Assembly (NCBI GenBank): GCA_035606355.1
Contig: DATNFO010000039.1
Location: forward strand, 62,001 to 126,000
Source of the DNA: Sulfopaludibacter sp035606355
Lineage (GTDB): Bacteria; Acidobacteriota; Terriglobia; Bryobacterales; Bryobacteraceae
Direction of reading: 5' to 3'
DNA: 64,000 nucleotides
This document shows, piece by piece, positions 54,188-63,289 of this stretch. How positions within the stretch are numbered: the first letter of the stretch is position 1; each line of letters starts with the position of its first letter. The notes below the pieces were generated by a model. That model searched no databases and was not told where the DNA came from. It was given only the letters and a program-made list of their open reading frames with translations. The position numbers were made by a program, and so were the translations under genes.

Positions 54188-56080
54188 CTACCAAAGCACC
54201 CGCCGCATTCGCGAATCGAAATACATCCGATACCGCTCCAGCTCGGCAAACGTGTAATACGGCCGGAACGCGTTGCGCTGCGACACCACCGGCTCATTAC
54301 CAATCTGAAAAATGGACGGATTGTTCGCCAGCGGCTTCATGAGCTTGTCGAGTTGCTCGTCGTCCGCCGGAATAACGGACAGCCACTTGTGCGGATCTTC
54401 CTGCGCGTAAACCACCGGACCGCGCACAATCGCAATTCGATTCGGATGCTGTTCGTCGATCGGGACCCGCCGGAAATGCAGCGGAATCGCCACCTCCACA
54501 GTGTCCCCCGGCTTCCATTCGCGGCTGACCATCGCCCACTGGCCCGGCGGCGTCTCCGCGGCTTCCGTCTGTCCGTTGACCTTGACGCTCATGCCCCTCG
54601 ACCACCCCGGCACTCGCAGTTTCAAGGCAAACGCGGCGGGCCGCTCCATACTCAGCTTCAAGGTGCTGCTGCCGGCTTCGGGATATTCGGTGGTCTGCAC
54701 CACCTTGACCGTGCCCGCCGGACCGTTCCATTCCACTTCGGACGGCAGATACAAATTGACGAACAGTCCGTTCGCATCCTTGAAGTAAACCAGGTTCGAA
54801 AACTCGGTGATGTCCTGGAAGTAAGTGCCCGAGCAGCAGGTGAACGCGTTGCGCGAATAGTATTTCAGACAGGAACCCAGGTGGTAATCCATGTAATACA
54901 TGTGTACGCCGCGATCCTTGATCTGCAGCGCCGCGCCGATCGCGTTGTATAACAGCCGCTCCATCCAATCGCCGAATCGAGCGTTGCCCGTATACATCAT
55001 CAGGTACTTGGAGAGCTTGAGGCCGGCCCACGATCCGCACGGGCACTCGAAGCTCGCCGAGTAAGCCTCCAGCGCATCGCCCAGGGCGCCGTCGGAGTAA
55101 ACGAACCGCTCGTCGGGACCGTAGCCGCCGGTCGCATACGTCTGCCGCTTCTGCATCCAATCGTGGAAATTGTTGATGATGCGCAGATACTTCGCGTCGC
55201 CGGTCACATCGTACGCCAGCGCCGCGCTCGAAAAGGTATTGCAGTGGCTGTAGGCGTGGACGCCCTGCGCGTCTTTCGGGTCGGACGTCTCGGCGAACTT
55301 ATCCCAGTAAGCGGGATACAGCCAGACGTCGCCGAACTCTTTGTACATGGAGTTACCCGTCAGTTGGTACGCGCGGTAAAGATTCTCCGCCATGGTGTAC
55401 CACTCGCCGGGCCTGCCGGAGTGCATCTCCCAAGGTTCGCGATTCGCGGGCAGGCGATCGCGATTGAAGTTCGCCATCGCCGCCTCGGTGATCTTGTCGC
55501 ACAGCGGCAGCGCTTCGGGATGGCCTGCGTAATGGTGCATGTCCAGCAGCCCGCCGGCCAGCTTTTCATACGCATAGTGACCGAGTCCGCCGGTGGGGCC
55601 TCCCGCCGCTGCGCGCCCGCTGCCGCGCGGCGAGCCTTGCGACATACCGGGCCAGCACTTGGCGTATTCGCTCACCAGTATGTCCGCCTTGTCCCGCAGA
55701 TCCCCGTCGCCGTTCGCGCGCTGCATGCGCGCCATCGCTTGCAGCCACTGGCCGAACACGGTGTTGGAGTTCGGCGAGCACCAACCGCCGAGCGCGCGGC
55801 CGGGAGCGTCAGACGAGCCCGCGGCTACGCGATATCCATGCAGGATGTCGTCATTCGAAAGACTCAGGTAATAATCGCGGCCGGCCGCGGCCTGACGCTG
55901 CCAGCGGCTCTGCCGCAGCGTGACGCCAGTGTAGTCGAACGGTTCGATCGCGACTTTTTTGTATGGAGTCGTCTTGGCCGCGGCGGCACTCGTGGTTTGC
56001 GCCGAAAGCACGCGCTGCACCATCGGAGTAAGTGCGCCGGCAGCCCCCAAAAAATCACGCCTGCCGAGTTTCTCTGCCAT
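54188..56080 (-). CDS. Glycoside hydrolase family 127 (beta-L-arabinofuranosidase-like), Tat-exported
   Basis: 630 residues. GRRDFLGAAGAL at residues 6-17 is a Tat signal. The GH127/DUF1680 (alpha/alpha)6 barrel follows, with the zinc-site residues in FECPCGSW (about 345) and FTCCSGTYFQ (about 414-415), the pattern of beta-L-arabinofuranosidases such as HypBA1. The C-terminal beta-sandwich includes LKLRVPGWSRGMSVKVNGQ. Would release arabinose from plant extensin or arabinan-type glycans. 14 bases from the convergent M56 gene. Confidence 0.93.
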   Translation of the reverse strand: MAEKLGRRDFLGAAGALTPMVQRVLSAQTTSAAAAKTTPYKKVAIEPFDYTGVTLRQSRWQRQAAAGRDYYLSLSNDDILHGYRVAAGSSDAPGRALGGWCSPNSNTVFGQWLQAMARMQRANGDGDLRDKADILVSEYAKCWPGMSQGSPRGSGRAAAGGPTGGLGHYAYEKLAGGLLDMHHYAGHPEALPLCDKITEAAMANFNRDRLPANREPWEMHSGRPGEWYTMAENLYRAYQLTGNSMYKEFGDVWLYPAYWDKFAETSDPKDAQGVHAYSHCNTFSSAALAYDVTGDAKYLRIINNFHDWMQKRQTYATGGYGPDERFVYSDGALGDALEAYSASFECPCGSWAGLKLSKYLMMYTGNARFGDWMERLLYNAIGAALQIKDRGVHMYYMDYHLGSCLKYYSRNAFTCCSGTYFQDITEFSNLVYFKDANGLFVNLYLPSEVEWNGPAGTVKVVQTTEYPEAGSSTLKLSMERPAAFALKLRVPGWSRGMSVKVNGQTEAAETPPGQWAMVSREWKPGDTVEVAIPLHFRRVPIDEQHPNRIAIVRGPVVYAQEDPHKWLSVIPADDEQLDKLMKPLANNPSIFQIGNEPVVSQRNAFRPYYTFAELERYRMYFDSRMRRVLW

Positions 56081-56161
56081 TCCGCCCCCTTTTTATTGTG
56101 ACTCGAAGCGCGCGAAATCAGCAACCGCCGATGTTCCGATGAACGCGGCTTGCCACGAATA

Positions 56162-56187
56162 TCGGGATCTGATATAACGGATTCCGA
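56162..56187. promoter_or_regulatory. Probable PadR operator over the promoter
   Basis: A 26-bp imperfect inverted repeat (10 of 13 pairs; outer TCGG...CCGA, centre GATATAAC) ends two bases before the PadR ATG at 56190. TATAAC (56173-56178) inside it is a probable -10. The transcript would begin about five bases before ATG, without a Shine-Dalgarno sequence. Confidence 0.55.
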
Positions 56188-56189
56188 CA

Positions 56190-56543
56190 ATGAAACCGGA
56201 TCTTGACGAATTCCTTCCGCTGGCCCCGGCTACCCTGCATATCCTGCTTTCACTGGCCGGAGAGCCGATGCATGGCTACGGCATCATGCAGGAAGTGCTG
56301 CGAGAATCGGCCGGACGCTACAATCTCGGCCCCGGCACGCTCTACGACAACCTGCAGCGACTGATGAAGCAGCGCATGGTGGAAGAAGTAGCCGCGCATG
56401 GCGGTGATGTGAACTCCCGCCGCCGTTACTACCGCCTCACTACGCTCGGGCGCGGAGTACTGTCACGAGAGATCGCGCGGCTGGACAACGTGGTTCAGGC
56501 AGGCAAAACGCGTCTGCGCGCGCTAAAACCCAGGAGGACCTGA
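56190..56543 (+). CDS. PadR-family transcriptional regulator
   Basis: 117 residues. LAPATLHILLSLAGEPMHGYGIMQEVL, LGPGTLYDNLQRLMKQRMVEE and SRRRYYRLTTLGRGVLSREI give the complete PadR winged helix and dimer helix. Its TGA overlaps the next ATG (TGATG). It heads a three-gene operon with an EF-hand membrane protein and a TIGR03435 protein. Confidence 0.93.
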   Translation: MKPDLDEFLPLAPATLHILLSLAGEPMHGYGIMQEVLRESAGRYNLGPGTLYDNLQRLMKQRMVEEVAAHGGDVNSRRRYYRLTTLGRGVLSREIARLDNVVQAGKTRLRALKPRRT

Positions 56544-57391
56544 TGCTTCGCTGGTTGTATATTCAACTCATCTGGCTTCACCCGGCGCCGTTCCGCTGGC
56601 GCTTTGGCGACGAGATGCTCGACGATTTTGACCGCGCTCCAGGGCGCGCTAAACCGCGGTACATCGCCGATGCTGTAGCCTCGCTGGCGCGGCAATGGCT
56701 TCTGCGCCCGGAATTCCGCGGGCCCGACCCGCTCGCCGCAACGCCGGAGGCATTCCCCGGGGCATTGGCTGCGCCGCGGTTTCAGACGATCGAAACGTAC
56801 CAACCGCGGCCCGCAGCGTTGCTGAATGGTGGGTTCCTGGCCATCCTCTCAATTCTTACCGCCGTGATTCTCGCGGGTAAAGGAGGTGCCGGCGCCACGC
56901 CGTTTCTCATCGGCGCGCATGGCTCGCGACCCGGGCTCCTGCCGGTCCATACGGTTCGGAATTCGGCCGCCGGCGACCTCAATACAACTGTCCACCTCAG
57001 GCCGAACTCGGCCGATGCAGCATTAGCGTTAGCCCGCGCGTATTTCGCGTCAATGCCGGTGCTGCGCGCGCTCGATTCGGACGGTGATTCGAGGCTCTCG
57101 CCGCCGGAGATCGCCAATGCTGCTGCTGCCCTCCGCCGCCTGGACACGGACAACGACGGCCAACTGACCGCTGAGGAATGCGGCTTGGGAATCAATTCTC
57201 ATGGCCCGTCGGCGGCCGCGCAGTCGCAACTCCGCCGGCAGTTCATGAGCGATCATCCCGTGCTCGCCGCCCTCGATGCCAACCACGACGGCGCGATCTC
57301 CGCCGCGGAGATCAACCGCGCCGCCGCGTCGCTGAAAACTCTCGACCGTGATGGTGATGGTTATGTGACCGCCGAAGAGGTGATGCGATGA
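56543..57391 (+). CDS. Membrane-anchored protein with four EF-hands
   Basis: 282 residues. N-terminal block IQLIWLHPAPFRWRFGDEML resembles the RLYPxxWRRRYGxEF block of the other PadR-operon membrane proteins. One TM helix lies near 94-112 (NGGFLAILSILTAVILA). Four canonical calcium-binding loops follow: DSDGDSRLSPPE (178), DTDNDGQLTAEE (201), DANHDGAISAAE (245) and DRDGDGYVTAEE (268), arranged as two pairs. The loops would be extracytoplasmic. Overlaps both neighbours by one and four bases. Confidence 0.88.
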   Translation: MLRWLYIQLIWLHPAPFRWRFGDEMLDDFDRAPGRAKPRYIADAVASLARQWLLRPEFRGPDPLAATPEAFPGALAAPRFQTIETYQPRPAALLNGGFLAILSILTAVILAGKGGAGATPFLIGAHGSRPGLLPVHTVRNSAAGDLNTTVHLRPNSADAALALARAYFASMPVLRALDSDGDSRLSPPEIANAAAALRRLDTDNDGQLTAEECGLGINSHGPSAAAQSQLRRQFMSDHPVLAALDANHDGAISAAEINRAAASLKTLDRDGDGYVTAEEVMR

Positions 57392-58224
57392 CCATCGCCC
57401 CGTTCATTGCCGCCGTATCCGCTCTCTGTTTGCAAGCCCAGCCGGCGTCACCGCCAGTCAGGCCCAAGTTCGATGTGGTGTCGGTGAAACCCTGTAAGCC
57501 GGGCGATCAGAATAACGGCGGATCCTCGCCCGGAAGGCTGCACATCGGCTGTGGGATTCTCGCGGCCGTCGATAACATCGGTCTGATCCAAGTCGCGTAC
57601 AACCGGTATGCAAACGGCAACCTGACTGCCTACGGAGTAATTCCGATCGAGGGCGCGCCCGATTGGATCCATTCGGAAGCGTTTGAGATCGACGCGAAAT
57701 CGGAGGGGAGCCCGAGTTTGCAGATGATGGAAGGTCCCATGATGCAGACCCTTCTTGAAGACCGCTTTCATCTGAGGATTCATCGCGAGACCAGGCAAGG
57801 TCCTGTTTACGATCTCACGCTGGCCAAAGGTCCCCTGAAGCTGAAACCGATGCCGTCCGGGAAATGCATACCGGTCGCGGTGGGCCGCTCACTTCCTCCG
57901 CTCGCCTCGAATCAGCGGATTTGCAGAAACATGGTAGGTGCAGGCGGCGTGAATTTCGAGGGTGGCACACTGTCCGGGCTTGCGGGCTTGCTGCCTCTCA
58001 TTCTGGATCGGCCCGTCATCGACAAAACCGGCATTGCCACTTATTTCCAGATACAGCTAAAGTTCGCGCCCGACGATTCCGCCGCTCCGTCCACCGACCC
58101 TGGGGCGGACGCACCCGGTATTTTTCAAGCGATACAGGAACAGCTCGGTCTCAAGCTGGTTCCGGCCAAGGGACCCGTGGACGTACTCGTGATCGATCAC
58201 ATCGAGAGGCCATCCGGAAACTGA
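57388..58224 (+). CDS. TIGR03435 family protein, secreted
   Basis: 278 residues. Signal peptide (APFIAAVSALCLQAQP) followed by the family pattern: FDVVSVKPCKPGDQ, IQVAYNRYANG, LLEDRFHLRIHRETRQ, VIDKTGIATYFQIQLKF, LGLKLVPAKGPVDVLVIDHIERPSGN. The Cys pairs at KPC/GCG and SGKC/QRIC are typical of one subgroup. Four-base overlap with the EF-hand gene indicates co-translation. Its end (VIDHIERPSGN) closely resembles that of the M56-fused domain (VIDRVERPSGN). Confidence 0.93.
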   Translation: MTIAPFIAAVSALCLQAQPASPPVRPKFDVVSVKPCKPGDQNNGGSSPGRLHIGCGILAAVDNIGLIQVAYNRYANGNLTAYGVIPIEGAPDWIHSEAFEIDAKSEGSPSLQMMEGPMMQTLLEDRFHLRIHRETRQGPVYDLTLAKGPLKLKPMPSGKCIPVAVGRSLPPLASNQRICRNMVGAGGVNFEGGTLSGLAGLLPLILDRPVIDKTGIATYFQIQLKFAPDDSAAPSTDPGADAPGIFQAIQEQLGLKLVPAKGPVDVLVIDHIERPSGN

Positions 58225-58227
58225 CGG

Positions 58228-58520
58228 CGTCCGGCTGCTGTTCTCGTCGTACTTAATCCGCCTTTCGATAGACCTTTTACCGCTCCCTCACGGTCGCGGC
58301 TCCGTGAGTAAAGTCAACTACAACGCAGCCGTGACCGTTAGGGATTCGAGCGCGTTTGAATGCGGCGAAAAAAGTAATTCGATATTTTTTCACAAGCCCG
58401 CAAGGGAGCGGCAAAAGGTGCCGGGGATACGAGTGCGTTTGAATGCGGCAAAAAAGCAATTTCGATATTCTTTCACAACCCCGTAAGGGAGCCGTAAAAG
58501 GCGGATTCTCCCAGTTGGGT
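58228..58520. repeat. Long-hairpin intergenic element C (decayed)
   Basis: The 319-bp gap has no gene. Left arm 58276-58305 is intact, the loop is 19 nt (58306-58324), but the right arm breaks off after about 20 nt (58325-58344). Two further half-units of about 78 bp follow (58370-58510), each with CGTTTGAATGCGGC and an AT-rich piece. Same family as elements A, B and D. Confidence 0.8.
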
Positions 58521-58543
58521 ATCATCGATACTGAGCCCGCACT

Positions 58544-58996
58544 ATGAACAAGATCACCCCGTTTCTCTGGTTCAACGACAACGCCGAGGACGCCGCCGCG
58601 TTCTATCTCTCTGTATTTCCCGACGCGAAGAAACTCGGCGAGCTTCGTTCGAGCGGCGTGGGACCCTGGCCCGCCGGAAAGATCGCGACCATCACCATCG
58701 AACTGATGGGGCAGCCAATGACCTTCCTCAACGGCGGACCCACGCACGCGCTCACGCCCGCCTTCTCGTATTCCGTCTCCTGCAAGGACCAGGACGAAAT
58801 CGACCGCTACTGGAACAAGCTGCTCGAAGGCGGCACGCCCAATGCCTGCGGCTGGCTCACGGACAAGTTCGGCCTGTGCTGGCAGATTGTGCCGGAGAAC
58901 ATCGGCGAGATCCTGAAACATCCCAAAGCGATGGCTGCCATGATGGAGATGGTAAAGTTCGATATCGCCACACTGGAAGCCGCCGCGCGGGAGTAA
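58544..58996 (+). CDS. VOC-family protein (PhnB / 3-demethylubiquinone methyltransferase-like fold)
   Basis: 150 residues. Single VOC-like repeat pair with KITPFLWFNDNAEDAAAFYLSVFPD at the start, MTFLNGGP in the middle and GWLTDKFGLCWQIVPE, the hallmark of the PhnB-like subgroup. The Trp/Asn rather than His/Glu residues at metal positions suggest a non-catalytic or unknown activity. Stand-alone gene between the hairpin element C and the ADOP permease. Confidence 0.9.
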   Translation: MNKITPFLWFNDNAEDAAAFYLSVFPDAKKLGELRSSGVGPWPAGKIATITIELMGQPMTFLNGGPTHALTPAFSYSVSCKDQDEIDRYWNKLLEGGTPNACGWLTDKFGLCWQIVPENIGEILKHPKAMAAMMEMVKFDIATLEAAARE

Positions 58997-59008
58997 CCAA
59001 CGACGCAG

Positions 59009-61546
59009 TCAGCCGCACCGCAGGAATTCGAGCGGGTCGACCCGCAAAGCCCGCCGCGCCGGTCCCAGAGCTGCGAGGGTGCCGGCCGCTCCGAGAACGG
59101 CAATCACCGCCGCAAAACTGGCTGGGTCGGACGGGTGCAGTCCGGGCACAAGAAAGATTGCGAGCGGCCGCGTCACCAACAGCGCGAAAGCCAGCCCGAT
59201 CCCGACACCTGCGGCCCACAGGCGGGCGAAGTCGCCGAGGACCAGGATCGTCACATCCTTTGACGTGGCCCCCACCGCGACGCGAATGCCAATTTCGCGA
59301 CGGCGCAGCGTGATCGAATAGGCCAGCACACCGGAGACGCCGATCAGCGACAAACCCAGCGCAAGCACGCCGATGCTTCCCATCAGGGCCGCCCCCACCT
59401 GCGACGGCAAAAAAGCGAACCCAATGCCGGCAAACATCGTCTCGACTTCGAGGCCGGCCGAAGGCTCCGCTTGCCGCAATGCCTGCCGCACAGCCGCGAT
59501 TTGCCCTGCCGGCGCGCTGCTGCTCCGGACTACGAACTGGATGCGCATCCGGTCGTTGCGGATCTGGGCCAGCGGCTCGTAAAGCTGCGGCCGCGGATTC
59601 TCGCCGATCGTCATGTTCTTCGTCGCCCGAACCACCCCGGCGATGGTATACACTGCCTTTGCTGGTCCCCAGACAAACGCGGCGCCCAGGGCCTTGCGGC
59701 CCCCCAGATACTGGCGGACGAACACATCGTTGACGATCACCACGCGCGTCGCGCCGTTATCTTGCGGTCCGAATGCGCGACCCTGAAGGACGGGGATATC
59801 CATCGCGCGGAAATAGTCTGGCGTCACCGCGTTCCAGTTAAACTGCACGTGCCGCCTCTCGCCGTTATCCTGGAACGTTATGTCTGATCCGAAAGAGGTG
59901 CTGTCGGTGAACGGAATAATTCGGGCAGCGGCCGCGAACGTGACGCCCGGAATTTCGTGCAGCCTATCCAGAGCGCGGCCGGCGAAGAAGTTGATCGCCG
60001 GGATCTCCTTGTATCTGGCCGGCGGCAGGTAAACGTCGGCACGAATGGTGTGGCGGACGTCGAACCCGGGACCGAGAGAGGTGGAGCGCGCGAGGTTCTT
60101 CAGGAATAACGCGGTCGTCGTCAGTACGACGAAAGAGACCGCGATTTGCGCGATTACCAGCACCCGCCGCATGCGCAGCTTCCGCTCCCGATGCATCCCG
60201 GCGGAAAGAGACTGCCGCACGGACTGCCATGCCGGCACAAGGCCGCTCGATACCGCTGAAACTACGGCCAGCACAGCCGCGTAGCCTGCCACCCGCCAGT
60301 CGGGATCGATGCGGAGGCGGATCGGCACCGGAAACGGCAGCGGGACGGATGCCGCGGCTTTGGCGGCGATGAGCGCGAGAAAAAATCCCAGACCCGCACC
60401 CGCGATCGAGAGGAGCAGACTCTCCGCCAGAAGTTGTTGCAGGAGCCGGCCACGGCTCGCGCCCAAGGCCAGGCGTGTCGCAATTTCCTGCCGGCGGGAT
60501 GCGGCTCGTGCCAAAAGCAGATTGGCCACATTCACGCAACCGATGATCAGAACCAGGCCGGCAATCACCAGCAGCGCCCCGAAGAAGAGAAATACGGCGG
60601 CTGCCTGGCCGTCCATTTTCAGGCGAGCAATTCCGGCGATTGGGGTGGCATGAAGGCGCCGGTTCAATGGATCGCCCGGAGGAAACTCCCGATTCAGGCG
60701 TTCCCCGAGTGCCGGCATCGCAGCGTTCACCTGCCCCACTGTCGTCCCGGGTTTGAGACGCGCGTATGCCGCCAGAATAGTCCCGTCGATGTATGTGGGG
60801 ACAAATACGTCCGGAGTATATCCGAACCCTATGAGACTTCGGTAGTCGTCCGGCAGGATGCCGAGCACGGTGTAAAGGCGTCCATCCAAGCGGATCGTCC
60901 TGCCCGGAACTTTGGGATCGCCGGCGAACTGTGTGCGCCAGAAGCGGGGGCTGAGGACAGCCACCTCGTCGGGATCGGATTCATTCCAGCCGCGCCCGAG
61001 CGCTACCGGGACGCCGAGCGCAGTGAAGTAGTTCTTGGTCGCCTGCAGAGCGAAGACGCGCCGGGTCTCCGACCCATCGTTGAAATTGACGAAGCTCTCC
61101 TCGTTCTCCCCCGCGACGTCATCGAAGACGCCGCTGCGGCGAAGGGCATTGATGGTGGCTGCCTGCATGTGGCTGTTGCCGTCCTGCTGCACATAGACCA
61201 CCGAGCCGGCGTCGCGCACCGAGGGCTCGCTCAAAAGAAACTCAACCGCGAGGGGAAAAATGGCGGTGTTGATTCCAATCCCAAGTCCCAGCGAAACCAG
61301 CGCCGCTAATACAAAGCCAGGGTTCTTACGCAGCGTGCGTACGGCGAGAACCAGGTCACGCCAGAGATTCTCGGCACGGTTGAATCTCCATAGGTCGAAG
61401 GCCTGCTCCCGGATGAGCCCGGCATTGCCGAACGGAATCGGATTGCCGGCTGCGGACGCCATTTCCCGGTGGAACGCGATTTCCTCCTCCAGGTCCCGCG
61501 CGAGCCGGCGGCGTCGCAGAAATTTTAGAAGAACGCGCCGGATCAT
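59009..61546 (-). CDS. ADOP-type ABC transporter permease with N-terminal prefix domain
   Basis: 845 residues. N-terminal helical prefix (FLRRRRLARDLEEEIAFHREM), then two MacB_PCD-FtsX modules: first TM LAALVSLGLGIGINTAIFPLAV with block LLARAASRRQEIATRLALGAS, second with SITLRRREIGIRVAVGATSKD. ATPase absent. ATG overlaps the PadR stop by four bases, the usual PadR-ADOP arrangement in acidobacteria. A function in export or membrane remodelling is presumed but unproven. Confidence 0.93.
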   Translation of the reverse strand: MIRRVLLKFLRRRRLARDLEEEIAFHREMASAAGNPIPFGNAGLIREQAFDLWRFNRAENLWRDLVLAVRTLRKNPGFVLAALVSLGLGIGINTAIFPLAVEFLLSEPSVRDAGSVVYVQQDGNSHMQAATINALRRSGVFDDVAGENEESFVNFNDGSETRRVFALQATKNYFTALGVPVALGRGWNESDPDEVAVLSPRFWRTQFAGDPKVPGRTIRLDGRLYTVLGILPDDYRSLIGFGYTPDVFVPTYIDGTILAAYARLKPGTTVGQVNAAMPALGERLNREFPPGDPLNRRLHATPIAGIARLKMDGQAAAVFLFFGALLVIAGLVLIIGCVNVANLLLARAASRRQEIATRLALGASRGRLLQQLLAESLLLSIAGAGLGFFLALIAAKAAASVPLPFPVPIRLRIDPDWRVAGYAAVLAVVSAVSSGLVPAWQSVRQSLSAGMHRERKLRMRRVLVIAQIAVSFVVLTTTALFLKNLARSTSLGPGFDVRHTIRADVYLPPARYKEIPAINFFAGRALDRLHEIPGVTFAAAARIIPFTDSTSFGSDITFQDNGERRHVQFNWNAVTPDYFRAMDIPVLQGRAFGPQDNGATRVVIVNDVFVRQYLGGRKALGAAFVWGPAKAVYTIAGVVRATKNMTIGENPRPQLYEPLAQIRNDRMRIQFVVRSSSAPAGQIAAVRQALRQAEPSAGLEVETMFAGIGFAFLPSQVGAALMGSIGVLALGLSLIGVSGVLAYSITLRRREIGIRVAVGATSKDVTILVLGDFARLWAAGVGIGLAFALLVTRPLAIFLVPGLHPSDPASFAAVIAVLGAAGTLAALGPARRALRVDPLEFLRCG

Positions 61547-61884
61547 CGGGGTTCCCTCGCCAGAACCCGGTCCACTGCGGCCGAGAGCCGTTCCCAGGTC
61601 TCCTGCTGTTCGGCGATCAACTTTTGGCCGCGCCTGGTGATCTTGTAGTATTTAGCCTTGCGGTTGTTGTCGGATACGCCCCAAGAGGCTGAAATGGCGC
61701 CATTGAGTTCGAGGCGATAGAGGGCTGGGTAAAGCGAGCCCTCCTCCACCTTGAGCACCTCGTCCGAGAGCAGATGAATGGTTTGCGCGATGGCATAACC
61801 ATGTAGCGGACCGCGGCTCACTGCGTGCAAAATCAGCAGGTCCAGCGTGCCCTGAAGGAGCGTGGGAGTCGTAGACTTGGCCAT
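61543..61884 (-). CDS. PadR-family transcriptional regulator
   Basis: 113 residues. LLQGTLDLLILHAVSRGPLHGYAI, VEEGSLYPALYRLELNGAI and NRKAKYYKITRRGQKL match the PadR subgroup paired with ADOP permeases. AGGA lies eight bases before the ATG. Followed by the ADOP gene with four-base overlap. Confidence 0.95.
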   Translation of the reverse strand: MAKSTTPTLLQGTLDLLILHAVSRGPLHGYAIAQTIHLLSDEVLKVEEGSLYPALYRLELNGAISASWGVSDNNRKAKYYKITRRGQKLIAEQQETWERLSAAVDRVLAREPR

Positions 61885-61950
61885 AGTTGCTTTCCTGGAT
61901 GATCTACGGAAGCCAAGCCGGAAAAGTTCCCTAGATGATCAAGGGCAGAA
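61885..61950 (-). promoter_or_regulatory. Probable PadR binding sites
   Basis: A 17-bp imperfect palindrome (61929-61945, CCCT...AGGG around TGATC) and a second GATGATC copy 35 bp nearer the gene (61899-61905) lie in the promoter region. Positions suit autoregulation; no clear -10/-35 pair was found. Confidence 0.4.
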
Positions 61951-62017
61951 AGCCTCGGACCGTAGTCCACCCCTAAACTCACCCGAACGTGAGTCCCGAG
62001 GACAGTTCCAACTCAGC

Positions 62018-62302
62018 TCAAACCAGGCGCAGGATTTCGCGGCTGCCGGTAATCCAAAGCTCGGTGTAACCGGCCATTCGCTCGCGGTATAACGCGCTGC
62101 CCATGGTTTCCTGCATTCGTTTCTCAAATTCCGCGAGGCTTTCAGCGGTGTGCTCCATGACGACACGGTTGAAATCGCCGGTGACATCGGTCATCACCCG
62201 CGCGCCCGGCATTTCAAACGCGGCCATTGCCACTTTCAGTTGTGCTGCCAGCTTGCCGGCGGAACCCGGCTTTGCGATGAATGTATTTCGGATAACGAAC
62301 AT
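62018..62302 (-). CDS. Small ABM-like hypothetical protein
   Basis: 94 residues. The alternation of strands and helices (FVIRNTFIAKPGSAGKLAAQL, GARVMTDVTGDFNRVVMEH, AEFEKRMQE) fits a ferredoxin-like dimeric alpha/beta barrel as in NIPSNAP/ABM proteins. No specific family is certain. Stand-alone, divergent from the VOC gene across 101 bp. Confidence 0.72.
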   Translation of the reverse strand: MFVIRNTFIAKPGSAGKLAAQLKVAMAAFEMPGARVMTDVTGDFNRVVMEHTAESLAEFEKRMQETMGSALYRERMAGYTELWITGSREILRLV

Positions 62303-62403
62303 GGCTTCTCTCCCGTCGAGTCATTCTGACGCGTTGACCGGCCGGAAGCAAGTCAAGTGCGACCGCGGGCGTTCGACGATAGGACACCTTGTAGATTGGA
62401 CGT

Positions 62404-62841
62404 ATGGCGCTCAAACGGATGGACAACATAGGAATCGTCGTCGATGACCTTGAAGGGACGATTGACTTCTTTCGCGACCTCGGCCTCGAGCTCGAAGGCC
62501 GGGCCACGATCGAAGGAGAATGGGCAGGACGTGTCACTGGATTGAACGGCCAGCGCGTCGAGATTGCCATGATGCGCACGCCGGACGGCCACGGCCGGCT
62601 CGAGCTCTCCCGTTTCCTCACGCCGCCTGCCGTCGCAGATCACCGCAACGCCCCGGTGAACGCTCTCGGCTACCTCCGCGTCATGTTCGCCGTGGACGAT
62701 ATCGACGAGACGCTGGAAAGGCTCCGCAAACGCGGCGCGCAGCTCGTAGGCGAAGTAGTCCGGTATAAAGACGCGTATCGGCTCTGCTATATCCGCGGCC
62801 CTGAAGGGCTTCTCATCGGACTCGCCCAGGAACTCAGCTGA
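62404..62841 (+). CDS. VOC-family protein (glyoxalase fold)
   Basis: 145 residues. DNIGIVVDDLEGTIDFFRDLGLELEG, RLELSRFLTP and YLRVMFAVDDIDETLERLRKRGAQLVGE, YIRGPEGLLIGLAQELS form the two VOC halves. Metal-ligand pattern is partly kept, but substrate is unknown. Members occur as lyases, dioxygenases and antibiotic-binding proteins. Confidence 0.9.
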   Translation: MALKRMDNIGIVVDDLEGTIDFFRDLGLELEGRATIEGEWAGRVTGLNGQRVEIAMMRTPDGHGRLELSRFLTPPAVADHRNAPVNALGYLRVMFAVDDIDETLERLRKRGAQLVGEVVRYKDAYRLCYIRGPEGLLIGLAQELS

Positions 62842-62927
62842 AGCGCAAGACGAAGGCGTCCGTTCCTGACGCGCCCATTCACACGAGTCCCGAAATAAAC
62901 TTTTCCCCACCGCGCCATCGCAGTTCC

Positions 62928-63261
62928 TTGCCGGCATCGCTCTGGGGCGCCATTCGCACGATTCGCGACGACAAGCTCTACAAGACCGTCAGTCCCACGT
63001 GCTACGCAAGCCGTCCCACTCCTGCGCGAAAAGGCCCAACTCATCGCCGGCACCGTCAGCTCGTACATCAAGGACCTGGCCGAGTTCCGCACCGGCAAGG
63101 GTTACCACCGCAAAGCCAAGAGCCTCGCGCGCCGGGCTATGGACGTCCTCCGCAAGTTCGAAGACCTGATCGCGAACGGTCCGGCAGGCCAGGAATGGAA
63201 CTACTTCGGCGCAACCCTCAAACACCTCCGCGACATCCTCGATCGAGCCCAGGAAAAGTAG
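62928..63261 (+). pseudogene. Frame-broken or start-less ORF remnant
   Basis: From TTG 62928 one frame reads PASLWGAIRTIRDDKLYKTV, resembling the opening of a helical protein. From about 63000 the coding-like signal moves to another frame: QAVPLLREKAQLIAGTVSS then IKDLAEFRTGKGYHRKAKS and further amphipathic helices, ending at TAG 63259-63261. The second frame has no ATG, GTG or TTG before an internal ATG at 63157. A frameshift or deletion joining two fragments fits best; a sequencing error is also possible. Confidence 0.5.
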
Positions 63262-63289
63262 AACTCCTTGCAATCCCGCCCCTAGAACC

